A stretch of 64,000 bases of DNA, taken from contig NZ_MWFK01000002.1 in assembly GCF_002078175.1 (NCBI RefSeq), positions 1,364,001 to 1,428,000 on the forward strand, read 5' to 3'. Positions within the stretch are counted from its first letter, which is position 1. Each line of letters starts with the position of its first letter. This document shows, in pieces, positions 41,812 through 52,690 of this stretch. The translations under genes were made by a program, and so were the position numbers. The notes beneath the pieces are model-generated. The model searched no databases and had not been told where the DNA came from. It saw only the letters and a list, made by a program, of their open reading frames with translations. Source of the DNA: Streptomyces sp. M41(2017) (GTDB lineage Bacteria > Actinomycetota > Actinomycetes > Streptomycetales > Streptomycetaceae).

Positions 41812-42639
41812 ATGGACAGCACCAAGAGCTCCGACGAGGGCTCACCTCAGCATCCCGGGCCCGGTGACACCACCGCGTCCGGCCTGGCGTCGACCGGCTT
41901 CCTCACCGGCCGCAAAGTGCTGGTCACCGGTGCCGCCAGCGGGATCGGCCGGGCCTGCGCCGACGGCTTCGCCGCGGCGGGCGCCGAGGTCTACGTGGTG
42001 GACCGGGCCGGCGAGGCGGCCAAGGAGGTGGCGGAGGCGATCGGTGGCACGGCCGTCGTGGCCGATCTCTCCGAGGCCGAGGCCGTGGACGCGCTGCCGG
42101 ACGACGCCGACATCGTGGTCAACAACGCGGGCCTGCAACATGTCGCCCCTCTGCACGAGTTCCCCCCCGAGCGCTTCGCGCTGATCCAGCGGGTCATGGT
42201 CGAAGCGCCGTTCCGCATCCTGCGCCGCACGCTGCCCCACATGTACGCGCGGGGGTGGGGCAGGGTCGTCAACATCTCGTCCGTGCACGGCCTTCGGGCC
42301 AGCGCCTACAAGTCGGCGTACGTCACGGCGAAGCACGCGCTGGAGGGCCTGAGCAAGGTGGTGGCCCTGGAGGGCGCCCCGCACGGCGTGACCAGCAACT
42401 GCATCAGTCCGGGTTATGTCCGTACCCCGCTGGTCGAGGAGCAGATCGCCCAACAGGCGCTCGCCCACGGCATTCCGGCCGCGGACGTGGTGGACCAGGT
42501 CTTCCTGGACCGCACCGCGATCAAGCGCCTCATCGAGCCGCCCGAGGTCGCCGAGGCGGCCCTGTGGCTGTGCACCGACCACAGCGCCTACATCACCGGC
42601 ACGTCGATCCCCCTGGACGGCGGCTGGACGGCCCACTGA
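41812..42639 (+). CDS. 3-hydroxybutyrate dehydrogenase-like SDR
   Basis: This 275-residue enzyme starts at ATG 41812; the ribosome-binding site is weak, and longer frames add only non-conserved residues. The SDR features are VLVTGAASGIGRACADGFAA, the aspartate VVDRAGEAAKEV that favours NAD(H), NNAGLQHVAPLHEF, ISSVHGLRAS, and YVTAKHALEGLSK with the YxxxK pair. The pattern NAGLQHV...HEFP and the C-terminal FLDRTAIKRLIEPPEVAE are typical of 3-hydroxybutyrate dehydrogenases, which make acetoacetate from (R)-3-hydroxybutyrate. Neighbouring PHB depolymerase, transporter and CoA-transferase genes support that role. Confidence 0.87.
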   Translation: MDSTKSSDEGSPQHPGPGDTTASGLASTGFLTGRKVLVTGAASGIGRACADGFAAAGAEVYVVDRAGEAAKEVAEAIGGTAVVADLSEAEAVDALPDDADIVVNNAGLQHVAPLHEFPPERFALIQRVMVEAPFRILRRTLPHMYARGWGRVVNISSVHGLRASAYKSAYVTAKHALEGLSKVVALEGAPHGVTSNCISPGYVRTPLVEEQIAQQALAHGIPAADVVDQVFLDRTAIKRLIEPPEVAEAALWLCTDHSAYITGTSIPLDGGWTAH

Positions 42640-42831
42640 CATCCCACTGACGGCGCACCGGATCGGCTCACCCGCGGCCGATGACGGTTCCCGCCGCGGC
42701 GGCGGCGCGAACGGCACCTCCCTCGCCGCCGCATCGCACCGAACAGACTCCCCGGACCCGTTCCCTTCGTCCCCAGCGTCGACCGGGCCCGGTGGTTCCG
42801 CTCCCCTCCCCATCCCGAAACGGTGACAACC

Positions 42832-44229
42832 ATGCCCAGCGCTCACAACGCCGTGAACGACCCAGGCACATCCGCGACGCCAGGCGGTCTGCGCAAGATC
42901 GTCGCGGCCAGCCTGATCGGCACCACCATCGAGTGGTACGACTACTTCCTGTACGGCTCGGCCGCCGCCCTGGTCTTCGGCCGGGTGTTCTTCCCGGAGT
43001 CGGACCCGCTGACCGGCACCCTGTTGTCCTTCCTCACCTACGCCATCGGTTTCGCCGCCCGCCCGATCGGCGCCGTGGTCTTCGGTCACTTCGGCGACCG
43101 CCTCGGACGCAAGAAGCTCCTGGTCGTCAGCCTGCTGATGATGGGCCTGTCCACCGCGCTGATCGGCTGTGTCCCCGGCTACGACACCATCGGCGTCGCG
43201 GCTCCCCTGCTGCTGACCACCCTGCGGCTGGTCCAGGGCTTCGCCCTCGGCGGCGAGTGGGGCGGCGCCGTGCTGCTGGTCTCCGAGCACGGGGACGCCA
43301 ACAGGCGGGGTTTCTGGGCCTCGTGGCCGCAGGCCGGCGCCCCGGCCGGAAACCTGGTCGCCGTCGGGGTGCTCTCGCTGATGACCACCGTGCTGAGCGA
43401 CGAGGCGTTCAACTCCTGGGGCTGGCGGGTGCCCTTCCTGCTCTCGGCCGTCCTGGTCATGATCGGTCTGTGGATCCGGCTGTCCGTCGACGAGTCCCCG
43501 CTGTTCAAGGAGGCGCTCGCGAAGGCGGAGCGGCGCAAGGCGGAGCAGCGGGCCGAGCAGCCGCCGTTCGTCGCGGTGGTACGCCACCACTGGCGGGACA
43601 TCCTGGTCGCGATGGGCGCGCGGATGGCCGAGAACATCTCGTACTACGTGATCACCGCGTTCGTCCTGACCTACTGCGTCAGCCACCTCGAGATCGACAA
43701 GCAGACGTCGCTCAACGCCGTGCTGATCGGCTCGGCCGTGCAGTTCTGCCTGATCCCGCTGTTCGGCGCGCTCTCGGACCGGATCGGCCGCAAGCCCGTG
43801 TACCTGGTGGGGGCGGTCGGCGTGGGACTGTGGTCGTGGGCCTTCTTCGCCCTGCTGGACACCCGGTCCTTCCCCGCGCTGGTGCTCGCCGTCACCGTCG
43901 GGCTGATCTTCCACAGCGCCATGTACGCACCTCAGGCGGCGTTCTTCTCGGAGCTGTTCGCCACCCGGATGCGGTACACCGGCGCCTCGATCGGGGCGCA
44001 GCTGTCCTCCGTGGCGGCCGGCGCACCGGCTCCGCTGATCGCGACCGCGCTGCTGAGCTCCTACGGCAACGCCACCCCGATCTCGGTGTACGTCGGTCTG
44101 GCCGCGGTGGTCACGGTGATCGCCGTCGTCGCCGCCCGGGAGACCCGCGGCAGGGACCTCTCGGCCATCGAGCCGGACGACACCGTGGCGCGTACCGTCC
44201 CGGAACAGCAACCGGCCGCGTCCGCCTGA
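42832..44229 (+). CDS. MFS transporter, metabolite:H+ symporter (MHS) family
   Basis: This membrane protein of about 465 residues has twelve predicted helices. MHS signatures are IGTTIEWYDYFLYGSAAALV near the start, the loop GHFGDRLGRKKLLV between helices 2 and 3, and RLVQGFALGGEWGGAVLL. The second half repeats ALSDRIGRKPVYLVG. ATG 42832 is chosen; GTG 42823 is possible. Members take up organic acids such as proline, shikimate, citrate or ketoglutarate with protons. Position next to the 3-hydroxybutyrate-dehydrogenase-like gene suggests 3-hydroxybutyrate or acetoacetate uptake, which is inference. Confidence 0.9.
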   Translation: MPSAHNAVNDPGTSATPGGLRKIVAASLIGTTIEWYDYFLYGSAAALVFGRVFFPESDPLTGTLLSFLTYAIGFAARPIGAVVFGHFGDRLGRKKLLVVSLLMMGLSTALIGCVPGYDTIGVAAPLLLTTLRLVQGFALGGEWGGAVLLVSEHGDANRRGFWASWPQAGAPAGNLVAVGVLSLMTTVLSDEAFNSWGWRVPFLLSAVLVMIGLWIRLSVDESPLFKEALAKAERRKAEQRAEQPPFVAVVRHHWRDILVAMGARMAENISYYVITAFVLTYCVSHLEIDKQTSLNAVLIGSAVQFCLIPLFGALSDRIGRKPVYLVGAVGVGLWSWAFFALLDTRSFPALVLAVTVGLIFHSAMYAPQAAFFSELFATRMRYTGASIGAQLSSVAAGAPAPLIATALLSSYGNATPISVYVGLAAVVTVIAVVAARETRGRDLSAIEPDDTVARTVPEQQPAASA

Positions 44230-44393
44230 CCGTCCGGCACCGCTCACCCGACGAGGGTCGGTGTCCTCCCGTCGGGGGACACTGGCCCTCGTCGGGCGTT
44301 CCGTTCCGGGCCGCACCCCGACCCCACCTGAACCGGCTCCACCCGTCACCCATCACCGACCACCTCCCACCGACTCGCAACGGTTGCCCGCCC

Positions 44394-46367
44394 ATGTCGC
44401 ACACGCCCCAGTCCCCCGCCCGTCATCTGCGCCGGCTCCTCGAACTCCTCGCCGCGGGCGCCCCCGCCGAAGAACTCGGGACCGTCGCCGCCGAGGCGCG
44501 CCGCAACGGCGCCACGGCCGAGGATCTCGCCGAGGTGGAACAGGCCACCGAGGCGGCGCTGCGCGTGCACAGCACGCTCAGGCAGCACCGGCGCCGGGAA
44601 GCGGAGTTGACCGCGCTCTTCGACACCGCGGGCGACCTGGCGGCCCTGCGTGACCTCGACGCGGTACTGCGCTCCATCGTCCGGCGGGCCCGGATGCTGC
44701 TGGGCACCGACACGGCCTACCTCACGCTGCCCGACGAGGAGGCCGGGGACACCTTCATGCGGGTCACCGACGGCTCGGTGTCCGAACTGTTCCAGAACCT
44801 CCGCCTGCAACTGGGTGAGGGGCTCGGCGGTCTGGTCGCGCAGACCGCCCGCCCCTACGCCACGCCGGACTACCGCACCGACGACCGCTTCCTGCACACC
44901 GGCAGCATCGACGCCGGAGTCCTGGACGAGGGCCTGGTCGCGATCCTCGGCGTGCCGTTGCTGCTGGGGTCGGGAAGCGGCGGCCAGGTCATCGGGGCGC
45001 TCTTCGCGGCGGACCGCACGCCCCGCACCTTCGCACCGGACGAGGTCGCGCTGCTCTGTTCGCTGGCCGACCACGCCGCCATCGCCATCGACACCGCCAA
45101 GGCCATGGCCGACGCACGGATCGCGCTGGCCGAACTGGCCGAGGCCAACGCCGTGATCGGCGAGCACTCCGCCGCCATCCAGCGTGCCGAGGAGTCCCAT
45201 GACCGGCTCACCGATCTCGTCCTGCGGGGCGGCGACGTGGCCGACGTGGCCGACGCCGTGGCCGGCCTGCTGAAGGGGGACGTCGCGGTCCACGACGGTT
45301 CCGGCCGGCCGCTCACGGCGGTCGGCGCGCACGGCGGCGCCGCGTCCGCGGACGGGGGTGGCGCGCCCGGGAGCGGGGAGGACGGCGGTGGCGCGGCGGA
45401 GGCGGCGGAACTGGTCGCGGCGGCGAAGCGCTCACGCGCGGCGGCCCGCGCGGTGTTCCGTGACGGGCGGTGGGTGTGCGCGATGCTGGCGGGGCGGGAG
45501 CTGCTGGGCTGTCTGGTCCTGTACGGGCGTCCGGATCTCGACGGCCCTGACCAGCGTCTCTTCGAGCGGAGCAGTGTCGTGACCTCCCTGCTGCTCCTGC
45601 TGAGGCGGTCGGTGGCGGAGACCGAGAACCGGGTCCGGGGAGACCTGATCACCGATCTCCTCACCGCACCCGATCGCGACCCGGCCGGCCTTGTGGCCCG
45701 GGGCCGGCGCCTCGGGTTCGACCTCGACCGGCCGCACATCCTGCTGGCCGCCCGGACCGACGGTGAGGCACGGGACCGGCTCGCCGACGCGGCCGTGCAG
45801 TACCTCTTCGGGGGCGGAGGCGTCAGCGCGGAACACGAGGGGGCCGTGGTGCTGCTGCTTCCTCGCGGTGGGACCGGTCCGGGGGAAGCGGCCCGCCTCG
45901 CCGCCGGGCAGCTCGGCCAACTGGTGGGCGCGCCGGTCACGGTGGCCGGCGCCGGACCGGCGGCCGGGCCGCGGGCGATCGCCGACGCGCACACGGAAGG
46001 CGTGCGCTGCCTGCGGGCCCTGCGCGTGCTCGGCCGTGCGGGGCAGGGGGCGAGCGTCGCCGAACTCGGCTTCCTCGGCGTGCTGTTGGGCGACCATCAC
46101 GACGTGGACGGCTTCGTCACCACGGCCCTCGGACCGCTGCTGGAGTACGACGCCCAGCGCGGGACCCAGCTGGTGCGCACGCTGCGCGCCTACTTCGACT
46201 GCGGCGGATCCCTGACCCGGGCCAAGGAGGACCTGCACGTGCACGTGAACACGGTCGTGCAGCGTCTGGACCGGGTCCAGGCACTCCTCGGCCCCGACTG
46301 GAACACCCCCGAGCAGGCACTGGAACTCCAACTCGCCCTGCGTCTGCACCTCCTGTCCGGCGCCTGA
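44394..46367 (+). CDS. GAF-domain transcriptional regulator with PucR/CdaR-type C-terminal HTH
   Basis: This 657-residue cytosolic protein starts at ATG 44394; longer frames overlap the transporter. A helical N-terminus (1-75) precedes a GAF domain (about 80-235), with VRRARMLLGTDTAYLTLPDE, GLGGLVAQTARPYATPDY and ILGVPLLLGSG. A helical linker and a central domain (280-560) follow. The C-terminal HTH_30-type element (about 590-650) is LVRTLRAYFDCGGSLTRAKE then LHVHVNTVVQRLDRVQALLG. Such proteins usually activate neighbouring catabolic operons in response to a small ligand bound by GAF. The MHS transporter and the ABC operon on either side are likely targets. Confidence 0.9.
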   Translation: MSHTPQSPARHLRRLLELLAAGAPAEELGTVAAEARRNGATAEDLAEVEQATEAALRVHSTLRQHRRREAELTALFDTAGDLAALRDLDAVLRSIVRRARMLLGTDTAYLTLPDEEAGDTFMRVTDGSVSELFQNLRLQLGEGLGGLVAQTARPYATPDYRTDDRFLHTGSIDAGVLDEGLVAILGVPLLLGSGSGGQVIGALFAADRTPRTFAPDEVALLCSLADHAAIAIDTAKAMADARIALAELAEANAVIGEHSAAIQRAEESHDRLTDLVLRGGDVADVADAVAGLLKGDVAVHDGSGRPLTAVGAHGGAASADGGGAPGSGEDGGGAAEAAELVAAAKRSRAAARAVFRDGRWVCAMLAGRELLGCLVLYGRPDLDGPDQRLFERSSVVTSLLLLLRRSVAETENRVRGDLITDLLTAPDRDPAGLVARGRRLGFDLDRPHILLAARTDGEARDRLADAAVQYLFGGGGVSAEHEGAVVLLLPRGGTGPGEAARLAAGQLGQLVGAPVTVAGAGPAAGPRAIADAHTEGVRCLRALRVLGRAGQGASVAELGFLGVLLGDHHDVDGFVTTALGPLLEYDAQRGTQLVRTLRAYFDCGGSLTRAKEDLHVHVNTVVQRLDRVQALLGPDWNTPEQALELQLALRLHLLSGA

Positions 46368-46448
46368 CGCCCGGCGGCAGGGGCTCTCCGGAGCGGCCGT
46401 GGACCGACCCCACCCCTCCCGTGCACCGCGCGGACGGAAGCCGCACGG

Positions 46449-47417
46449 TCATCTTGACGACATGTCGACCCGCCCGTCCGCTCCCGGGTCGGCCGCCGCG
46501 TCCAGCAGGTGCTGTGCCACGACCCGGGGGCCTTCGTCACCGACGAGGATCGTGTAGTGGTTGGTCCCGGTGACGAGGCGCGGGCGGACCCGTTCGGGGT
46601 CGAGGCCCGCCGCGGCGAGCCGCCGCTCGTCGTACAGCCCCTGCGGCTCGTCCATCAGTCCGCGCTCGGCCCACAGCAGCACCGCCGGCCGGGGCAGCCG
46701 GCGCACCGCGCCCGACACCTCCGCGCGGAACTGGTCGACACCGTCGACGCGGACGGCCTCCAGGCTGCAGGCGGAGCGCAGTTCGGGCTCCTCCCCCACG
46801 AGATCGCGCTGGACGTAGGCGTCCACCCACGGCGACCAGCGGTCGGCGAAGGCGGGGTGCCGTCGCCAGAAGGCGCGGTAGGCCTCCCGGTCCGGGAACG
46901 TCGCCGACAGCCTCCGCATTGCAGGGCCGATCACCGCGGTGAGCAGCTCGTCGGGGTCGAGTCCGGCCGGGACGGGGAAGCCCACCCCGCCGTCCACCAG
47001 CAGCAGGGACGTCGCCAGGTGGGGGTACCGCACCGCGGTCAGGGCCGCGGTGAAGGCTCCCATCGAGTGACCGGTCAACACGACCTGTCCCAGGCCCAGT
47101 TCGTCCACCACGGCGGCCATGTCGTCGGCGTGCGCGGTGATGCCGTACGGGCCGGGCACGCGCCCGCTGCGACCCCGCCCCCGCAGGTCCGGCGCCACCA
47201 GCGTCATCCGGCCGGCCAGATGGTGGGCGACGCGCGCCCAGCTCAGGCCGTTCGCCGTGATGCCGTGGAGCGCGAGAGCCACCGGCGCGGCGGGATCGCC
47301 GGCGGGCCAACGCGACACGGCCAGTTCGCCGCCGCGCACCGGCACCCGCAGTTCCTCGCGCGCCGGTGCGTCCCCGTCCTTCCGGACGGCGGCGTCGTTC
47401 CGGGGAACGTCGCTCAT
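46449..47417 (-). CDS. Alpha/beta-fold hydrolase
   Basis: This 322-residue enzyme starts at ATG 47417, overlapping the permease stop by ATGA. After a short polar N-terminus come the oxyanion motif ALALHGITANGLSW, the strand VAPDLRGRGRSG, nucleophile elbow VLTGHSMGAFTAAL (serine at about 122), the acid region LLWAERGLMDEPQ and the histidine in TGTNHYTILVG. No signal peptide, so it is cytosolic. As last gene of the Liv-type ABC operon it probably hydrolyses the imported substrate, for example an ester or a hydroxyacid oligomer. The substrate is unknown. Confidence 0.9.
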   Translation of the reverse strand: MSDVPRNDAAVRKDGDAPAREELRVPVRGGELAVSRWPAGDPAAPVALALHGITANGLSWARVAHHLAGRMTLVAPDLRGRGRSGRVPGPYGITAHADDMAAVVDELGLGQVVLTGHSMGAFTAALTAVRYPHLATSLLLVDGGVGFPVPAGLDPDELLTAVIGPAMRRLSATFPDREAYRAFWRRHPAFADRWSPWVDAYVQRDLVGEEPELRSACSLEAVRVDGVDQFRAEVSGAVRRLPRPAVLLWAERGLMDEPQGLYDERRLAAAGLDPERVRPRLVTGTNHYTILVGDEGPRVVAQHLLDAAADPGADGRVDMSSR

Positions 47418-48550
47418 GCCGTGCCCGCCTCCTCCGGGCCGGAGACGGCACGGGTCGTACGGGCCGCACGCAGCCGCGCCGGCAGCCGCACCACGCCGCC
47501 GGGCAACAGGTAGATCGCCGCGACGAACAACGCCCCGAGCAGGAACAGCGGTTGTGAGAGCGGCGCCCGCACCACGGCGGGCAGGGCGGTGACCGTGTCC
47601 GAGCCGGCCAGGTCGCCGAGCCGATGGTCGGCCCAGGTGTAGAGGATGCCGCCGATCATGGGACCCCATCGGGTTCCCGAACCGCCGAGCACCACCATCA
47701 CCAGCAGGGAGAGGGTGAAGTCGGAGGTGGTCGTCTGCGGAGTGGCGCCGCCCGTCAGCAGCAGGTACACGATGCCGCCGAGCGCGGCCAGGGTGCCGGC
47801 CAGGACGAAGGCGGCCAGCTTGAAGCCGTACGGACGCAGGCCCAGTACCTCCACCCGGCGTTCGTTCTCCTTGATGCCCTCCCAGACCCTGCCGACGGGC
47901 GAGCGGACCGCCCACTGCACGACGGCCAGCACGAGGACGAGGTAGGCCAGGGCGATCCAGTACAGGCCGGCGGTGTGCTGGATGCCCACCAGCGAGGCGG
48001 GCAGCCCGTCGGCAGGAGCCGCCCTGCCCTCCTCACCGCCGGTGAATCCGCCGGGGTCGCGCTGCACGAGAATCGAGCCGGCCTGGGCGAAGGCCAGGGT
48101 CACCATGGAGAACGCGATGCCGCCGACCCTGAGACCGACCGCGCCCAGCAGGACGGAGAGCGCCGTGCCCGCGAGGAGTCCGAGCAGCGCCGACACGGCG
48201 AACGGCAGGCCCGCTTCGAGCATGACGATGTCGGTGACGTACGTGCCGGCGGCGAAGTACAGCGCGTGCCCGAAGGAGAGCAGGCCGGTACGCCCGAGCA
48301 GCAGGTCGTACCCGGTGGCCAGCGCGCCGAACACCAGGCACAGGGCGAGCAGTTGAAGGTTGCCCGGGCTGCCGATCGGTCCTTCGAGAAGGACCGGCAG
48401 GGGCAGCGCGCTGTAGGGGACGGTCAGGAGGATCGCCAGCAGCAGGGCGGGCCACCAGCGGACGGCACGCCGTAGTCGGGTGGTTCCGATGGTGCCGCTT
48501 CGGTCCTCAGCGCGGGCCCGGCGGCCACGGGGCTGGGTGACGATGGTCAT
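47414..48550 (-). CDS. Branched-chain-type ABC transporter permease (LivM family)
   Basis: This 378-residue membrane protein starts at ATG 48550, overlapping the previous stop by ATGA. About nine helices follow a basic N-terminus (TQPRGRRARAEDR). LivM signatures are DLLLGRTGLLSFGHALYFAA, LRVGGIAFSMVTLAFAQAG and the cytoplasmic coupling loop VRSPVGRVWEGIKENERRVE. The C-terminus has MVVLGGSGTRWGPMIGGILY. It pairs with the LivH-type permease to form the channel. The family imports amino acids, amides, urea or aromatic acids; the solute here is unknown. Confidence 0.92.
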   Translation of the reverse strand: MTIVTQPRGRRARAEDRSGTIGTTRLRRAVRWWPALLLAILLTVPYSALPLPVLLEGPIGSPGNLQLLALCLVFGALATGYDLLLGRTGLLSFGHALYFAAGTYVTDIVMLEAGLPFAVSALLGLLAGTALSVLLGAVGLRVGGIAFSMVTLAFAQAGSILVQRDPGGFTGGEEGRAAPADGLPASLVGIQHTAGLYWIALAYLVLVLAVVQWAVRSPVGRVWEGIKENERRVEVLGLRPYGFKLAAFVLAGTLAALGGIVYLLLTGGATPQTTTSDFTLSLLVMVVLGGSGTRWGPMIGGILYTWADHRLGDLAGSDTVTALPAVVRAPLSQPLFLLGALFVAAIYLLPGGVVRLPARLRAARTTRAVSGPEEAGTA

Positions 48551-49433
48551 GCGAGCCTCCCGGTGAGCCCTCGCGGCCGGACGAGCAGCAGGGCGGCGAG
48601 CAGGACGACGACGGCCAGGTCGCCGAGTCCGGCGGTGGTGTAGTAGTTGGCGAACTGCTGGACGAGCCCCACGGCCACCGAGGCGAGTGCGGCGCCGGTG
48701 AGCGAGCCCATGCCGCCGGTCACGACGACCACGAAGGCGAAGATCAGCAGGGAGGTGCCCTGTTCGGGGTCCACGGAGCCGAAATAGAGGCCGCCGAGGG
48801 CGCCCCCGAGGGCCGCCGCCCCTCCGCCGATGGCGAAGACCAGGGAGAAGGCACGCCGCACGTCGATGCCGAGTGCGGTGACCATCGCCCGGTCCTCCAC
48901 CCCCGCGCGGACGACCAGTCCGTGCCGGGTGCGGCCGAGGAACAGCCGGAGGGCGGTCAGCACGAGCAGGGCGGCGGCGATCAGTACCAGGCGGTTGAGC
49001 GGTACTTCGGCGCCGAGCAGGCCGAAGGTGCCGGAGAGCGCCTCCGGCCCGGGGAAGGGCCGGGCGTCGGACCCCCAGATCGCGGACAGCAGCGCCGGGA
49101 CGGCCAGACCCACGCCGACCGTCGCAAGGATCTGTTCGCGCGGTCGCGTGTACAGCGGGCGGATCACGGCGAGTTCGAGCAGGACGGCGGCGACGGTGCC
49201 CACCGCGGTGCCGAAGGCGACGGCGAGCCCGAATCCGGCCCCGCCCGGTCCGGCTCCGGGCAGGTGGCCGGACGCGGCCCACCAGGTGCCGTAGGCGCCG
49301 ACGGACAGCAGCGCGCCGTGGGCGAAGTTGAGGACGTCCATCAGACCGAAGATCAGCGACAGTCCGGAGGCGACCAGGAAGTACAGGGCGCCCAGGCCGA
49401 GGCCGGTGAAGGTGAGCAGTACGACCGTGGGCA

Positions 49434-49434
<1 letters not shown>
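48547..49434 (-). CDS. Branched-chain-type ABC transporter permease (LivH family)
   Basis: This 295-residue membrane protein starts at ATG 49434, overlapping the LivF-type stop by ATGA. Signatures are GLGLGALYFLVASGLSLIFG, MDVLNFAHGALLSVGAYG, the coupling loop LFLGRTRHGLVVRAGVEDRA and VVTGGMGSLTGAALASVAVG. About eight helices are seen. It is the partner of the LivM-type permease. All junctions of this operon overlap by four bases except the first, so subunit ratio is set by coupled translation. Confidence 0.92.
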
Positions 49435-50290
<856 letters not shown>

Positions 50291-50294
<4 letters not shown>

Positions 50295-51154
50295 AACCCC
50301 TCCCCGAGGTAGGCCTGTTGGACGGTGGGGTCGGCCATGACGGCCTGCGGCGTGTCCAGCGCGAGGAGCGTGCCGTGGTGCATCACGGCCACCCGGTCGG
50401 CCAGTTCCAGCAGGACGTCCATGTGGTGCTCGACCATGAGCACGGTGCGTCCCTCCTCCTTGTGCAGCGAGCGGATGAGCTCGGTCAGCGCGGGCACCTC
50501 CTCGGCGCTCACGCCCGCCATCGGTTCGTCCAGCAGCATCAGCCGGGGCTCGCCGACGAGCAGGACCGCGAGTTCGAGCTTGCGTTTCTCGCCGTGGGAG
50601 AGGGCGTCGGCGCAGGAGTCGGCGCGGTGGGCGAGCTGGGTGCGGGCGAGGACCCGGTCGACCAGTTCCGGGTAGGTGCCGGCACGGCGCCAGACACGGT
50701 ACGAACGGCCCTCGGCGGCCTGGGCCGCGAGCCGCACGTGGTCGGCGACCGTCATCCCCGGCCACAGGCTGGAGGTCTGGAAGGTGCGCCCGAGACCGCG
50801 CCGGGCCCGGGCGTAGGCGGCTTCCGTGGTGACGTCGCGGCCGTCCAGTTCGATCGTGCCCCGGGAGACCGGGCCGATCCCGCTGATCAGGTTGAACAAG
50901 GACGTCTTGCCGGCGCCGTTGGGCCCGATGAAGGCGAGGAACTCGCCCGGCCGGACGTCGAAGGAGACGGAGTCGACGATCGTCGCGCCGCCGACCGTCC
51001 ACCCGATGTCGCGCAGCCGGAGCACCGGCGCCGCGCCGGTGGGGGCCTCCGGGGCCGTGCCGGTGAGGGCCTCCGGGGCCGCGACGGTGGGGGCCGCTCG
51101 GCTGCCCGCGGCGTCGGCGGCGCCCGCCGATGTCGTGTTCGAGGAGGAGGACAT
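50291..51154 (-). CDS. ABC transporter ATP-binding protein (LivG family)
   Basis: This 287-residue ATPase starts at ATG 51154, 4 bases after the binding-protein stop. The N-terminal 40 residues are Ala/Pro-rich with a repeated TGTAPEAPTGAAP pattern. Walker A is FIGPNGAGKTSLFNLISG, the signature is ALSHGEKRKLELAVLLVG (SHGEK, as in LivG), and Walker B is LMLLDEPMAGVSAEE. The LivG-specific C-terminus ends TVQQAYLGEGL. It forms the ATPase heterodimer with the LivF-type protein and follows the substrate-binding lipoprotein in the operon. Confidence 0.92.
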
Positions 51155-51158
51155 CCGC

Positions 51159-52394
51159 TCAGCCCGCCGTGCCGGCGGCCGGGGGTGCGACCTCGGTCCT
51201 CGGGATGCTGTCGGTCAGTTCGGGCCGGGCGGCGCTGCCGTGGCCCTTGAGCCGGGCGGTGAACATCGGCTGCAGCAGGGCGTGGTCCGCGGCGCGGACC
51301 TGCTCCCTGCCCTTGGGCCCGTCGAAACTCCAGCCCTCCAGCGCCCCGGCCATGGCCGCGGTGTCGGTGGCGCTGCCGGACTCGATCGCGTGGACGATCA
51401 TCTGGGCGGCCGTGAAGCCGTCCGGGCTGAACAGGTCGGGGGTGCCGCCCGCCTTCGTGATGCCGTCGAGCATGGCCTTCTCGACCGGGTTGCCCCCTCC
51501 GGCGCCCGGGAAGTAGTGCGCGAGGAAGGCGACCTTGGAGCCGGCCGATCCGAAGACGGGGTAGGAGGCGGTGCCCGCGAGGCCGGTGACGACCTTGCTC
51601 GCGTCGAGCACACCCTGCTGGCTCAGCGCGGTCCACAGGGCGGGGGCGTTGGAGCCCGCCCAGGCGACGAACACCAGGTCGGGCTTCCCTGCTCCGGTCC
51701 GGCGCGCGAAAGGTGTCAGGTCGGTGGCGCTCGGCGGGGCCAGCACCGAACCGACGTGCGCGCCCTTCCTGCCGAGGACCGCCTTCACCGCGGCCACGTT
51801 GGCCTGCCCGAACGCCGAGTTCTGCGCGAGCACGGTGACCTTCTTGCCCCGGGCGTCGCCGAGCAGGGTGCCGGCGGTGAGGATGTCCTGGTACGACTGC
51901 CGGCCCGAGCGGAAGGTGTAGGCGTTGACGCCGGTGACCGCGTCGGTGGCGGCCGGACCGCTGAGGTAGAGCACCTTGTTCTGCGCGGCCAGCGGCGCCA
52001 TCTGCAGCGCCACACCCGAGTCGGTGGTTCCGGCGAGGACCTTGTACCCCTTGCCGACCAGGGACTTGGCCGCGGCGACGGCCTTCGCCGGGTCGCCCGC
52101 GTCGTCCCGCTCGGTGACCTCGATGGGATGGCCGCCGGCCTTGTTCGTCCCGTGCGTGGCGTAGGCCAGTCCCGCCTTGAAGCCCTCCTCGTACTGCTTG
52201 CCGTAGGCGGCGAGGAGTCCACTGCGCGAGTAGACGAGCCCCACCTTCACGGCGGCGGCCTTGCCGCCCGAGCCGGCGGACGCGGTACCGGCGGTACCGG
52301 CCGAGGAGCACCCCGCGGCCAGGGCGCCGACGGCGAGGAGGGCGAGTGCGCGCAGGGATCTGCTGCTGAAGGTGTCCGTGAGGCTGGAACGCAT
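51159..52394 (-). CDS. ABC transporter substrate-binding lipoprotein (LivJ/K-like)
   Basis: This 411-residue lipoprotein starts at ATG 52394. The signal sequence is LALLAVGALAAGCSS, with lipid-modified C29. The mature protein starts with a Ser/Gly/Ala linker, then the type-I periplasmic-binding fold: VKVGLVYSRSGLLAAYGKQY, IEVTERDDAGDPAKAVAA and YKVLAGTTDSGVALQMAPLA. It is anchored outside the membrane and delivers solute to the Liv-type permeases. The ligand is not determinable; hydroxyacids or short oligomers are plausible from the region. It is first in the six-gene operon. Confidence 0.92.
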   Translation of the reverse strand: MRSSLTDTFSSRSLRALALLAVGALAAGCSSAGTAGTASAGSGGKAAAVKVGLVYSRSGLLAAYGKQYEEGFKAGLAYATHGTNKAGGHPIEVTERDDAGDPAKAVAAAKSLVGKGYKVLAGTTDSGVALQMAPLAAQNKVLYLSGPAATDAVTGVNAYTFRSGRQSYQDILTAGTLLGDARGKKVTVLAQNSAFGQANVAAVKAVLGRKGAHVGSVLAPPSATDLTPFARRTGAGKPDLVFVAWAGSNAPALWTALSQQGVLDASKVVTGLAGTASYPVFGSAGSKVAFLAHYFPGAGGGNPVEKAMLDGITKAGGTPDLFSPDGFTAAQMIVHAIESGSATDTAAMAGALEGWSFDGPKGREQVRAADHALLQPMFTARLKGHGSAARPELTDSIPRTEVAPPAAGTAG

Positions 52395-52690
52395 GACGAT
52401 CGGCTCCTGACGGGATGTCGCCGCCTCCGCGGGGGTTGTGCCGACCTCGTCCAGGGCGGCAGACCGGTCCACGACGACGGACGCGCTGCGTGATGGCCGG
52501 AACCCTAGGAGCGCCGTACGACGGGCGGCATGTCGTCCGTCACCGCTCTTTGCCGCCCTGTCATGGCGCCGGCCCACATGGCCCGGGACCGACGGTGCGG
52601 GCAAAGCTGAGGGACACCCCGTCCCGGCCGCGTCGTCGTGGGCGGGCCGGGCCGACGAAGGGAACGGACCCCTGTGAGGAAGGAATCGGC
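52395..52690. promoter_or_regulatory. Divergent promoter region of the ABC operon and the CoA-transferase operon
   Basis: This 296-base gap separates the binding-protein gene (minus) from the CoA-transferase operon (plus). It should hold both promoters. I saw no strong palindrome or terminator, and the open frames in it lack conserved features. A shared regulator, for example the GAF/PucR-type protein at 44394, is possible. Confidence 0.45.

Noticed and set aside
42681..44393. N-terminal extension of the GAF/PucR-type regulator to 1228 residues
   Set aside because: The extension reads out of frame through the MHS transporter gene, whose own frame has clear helices and motifs; the regulator starts at 44394.
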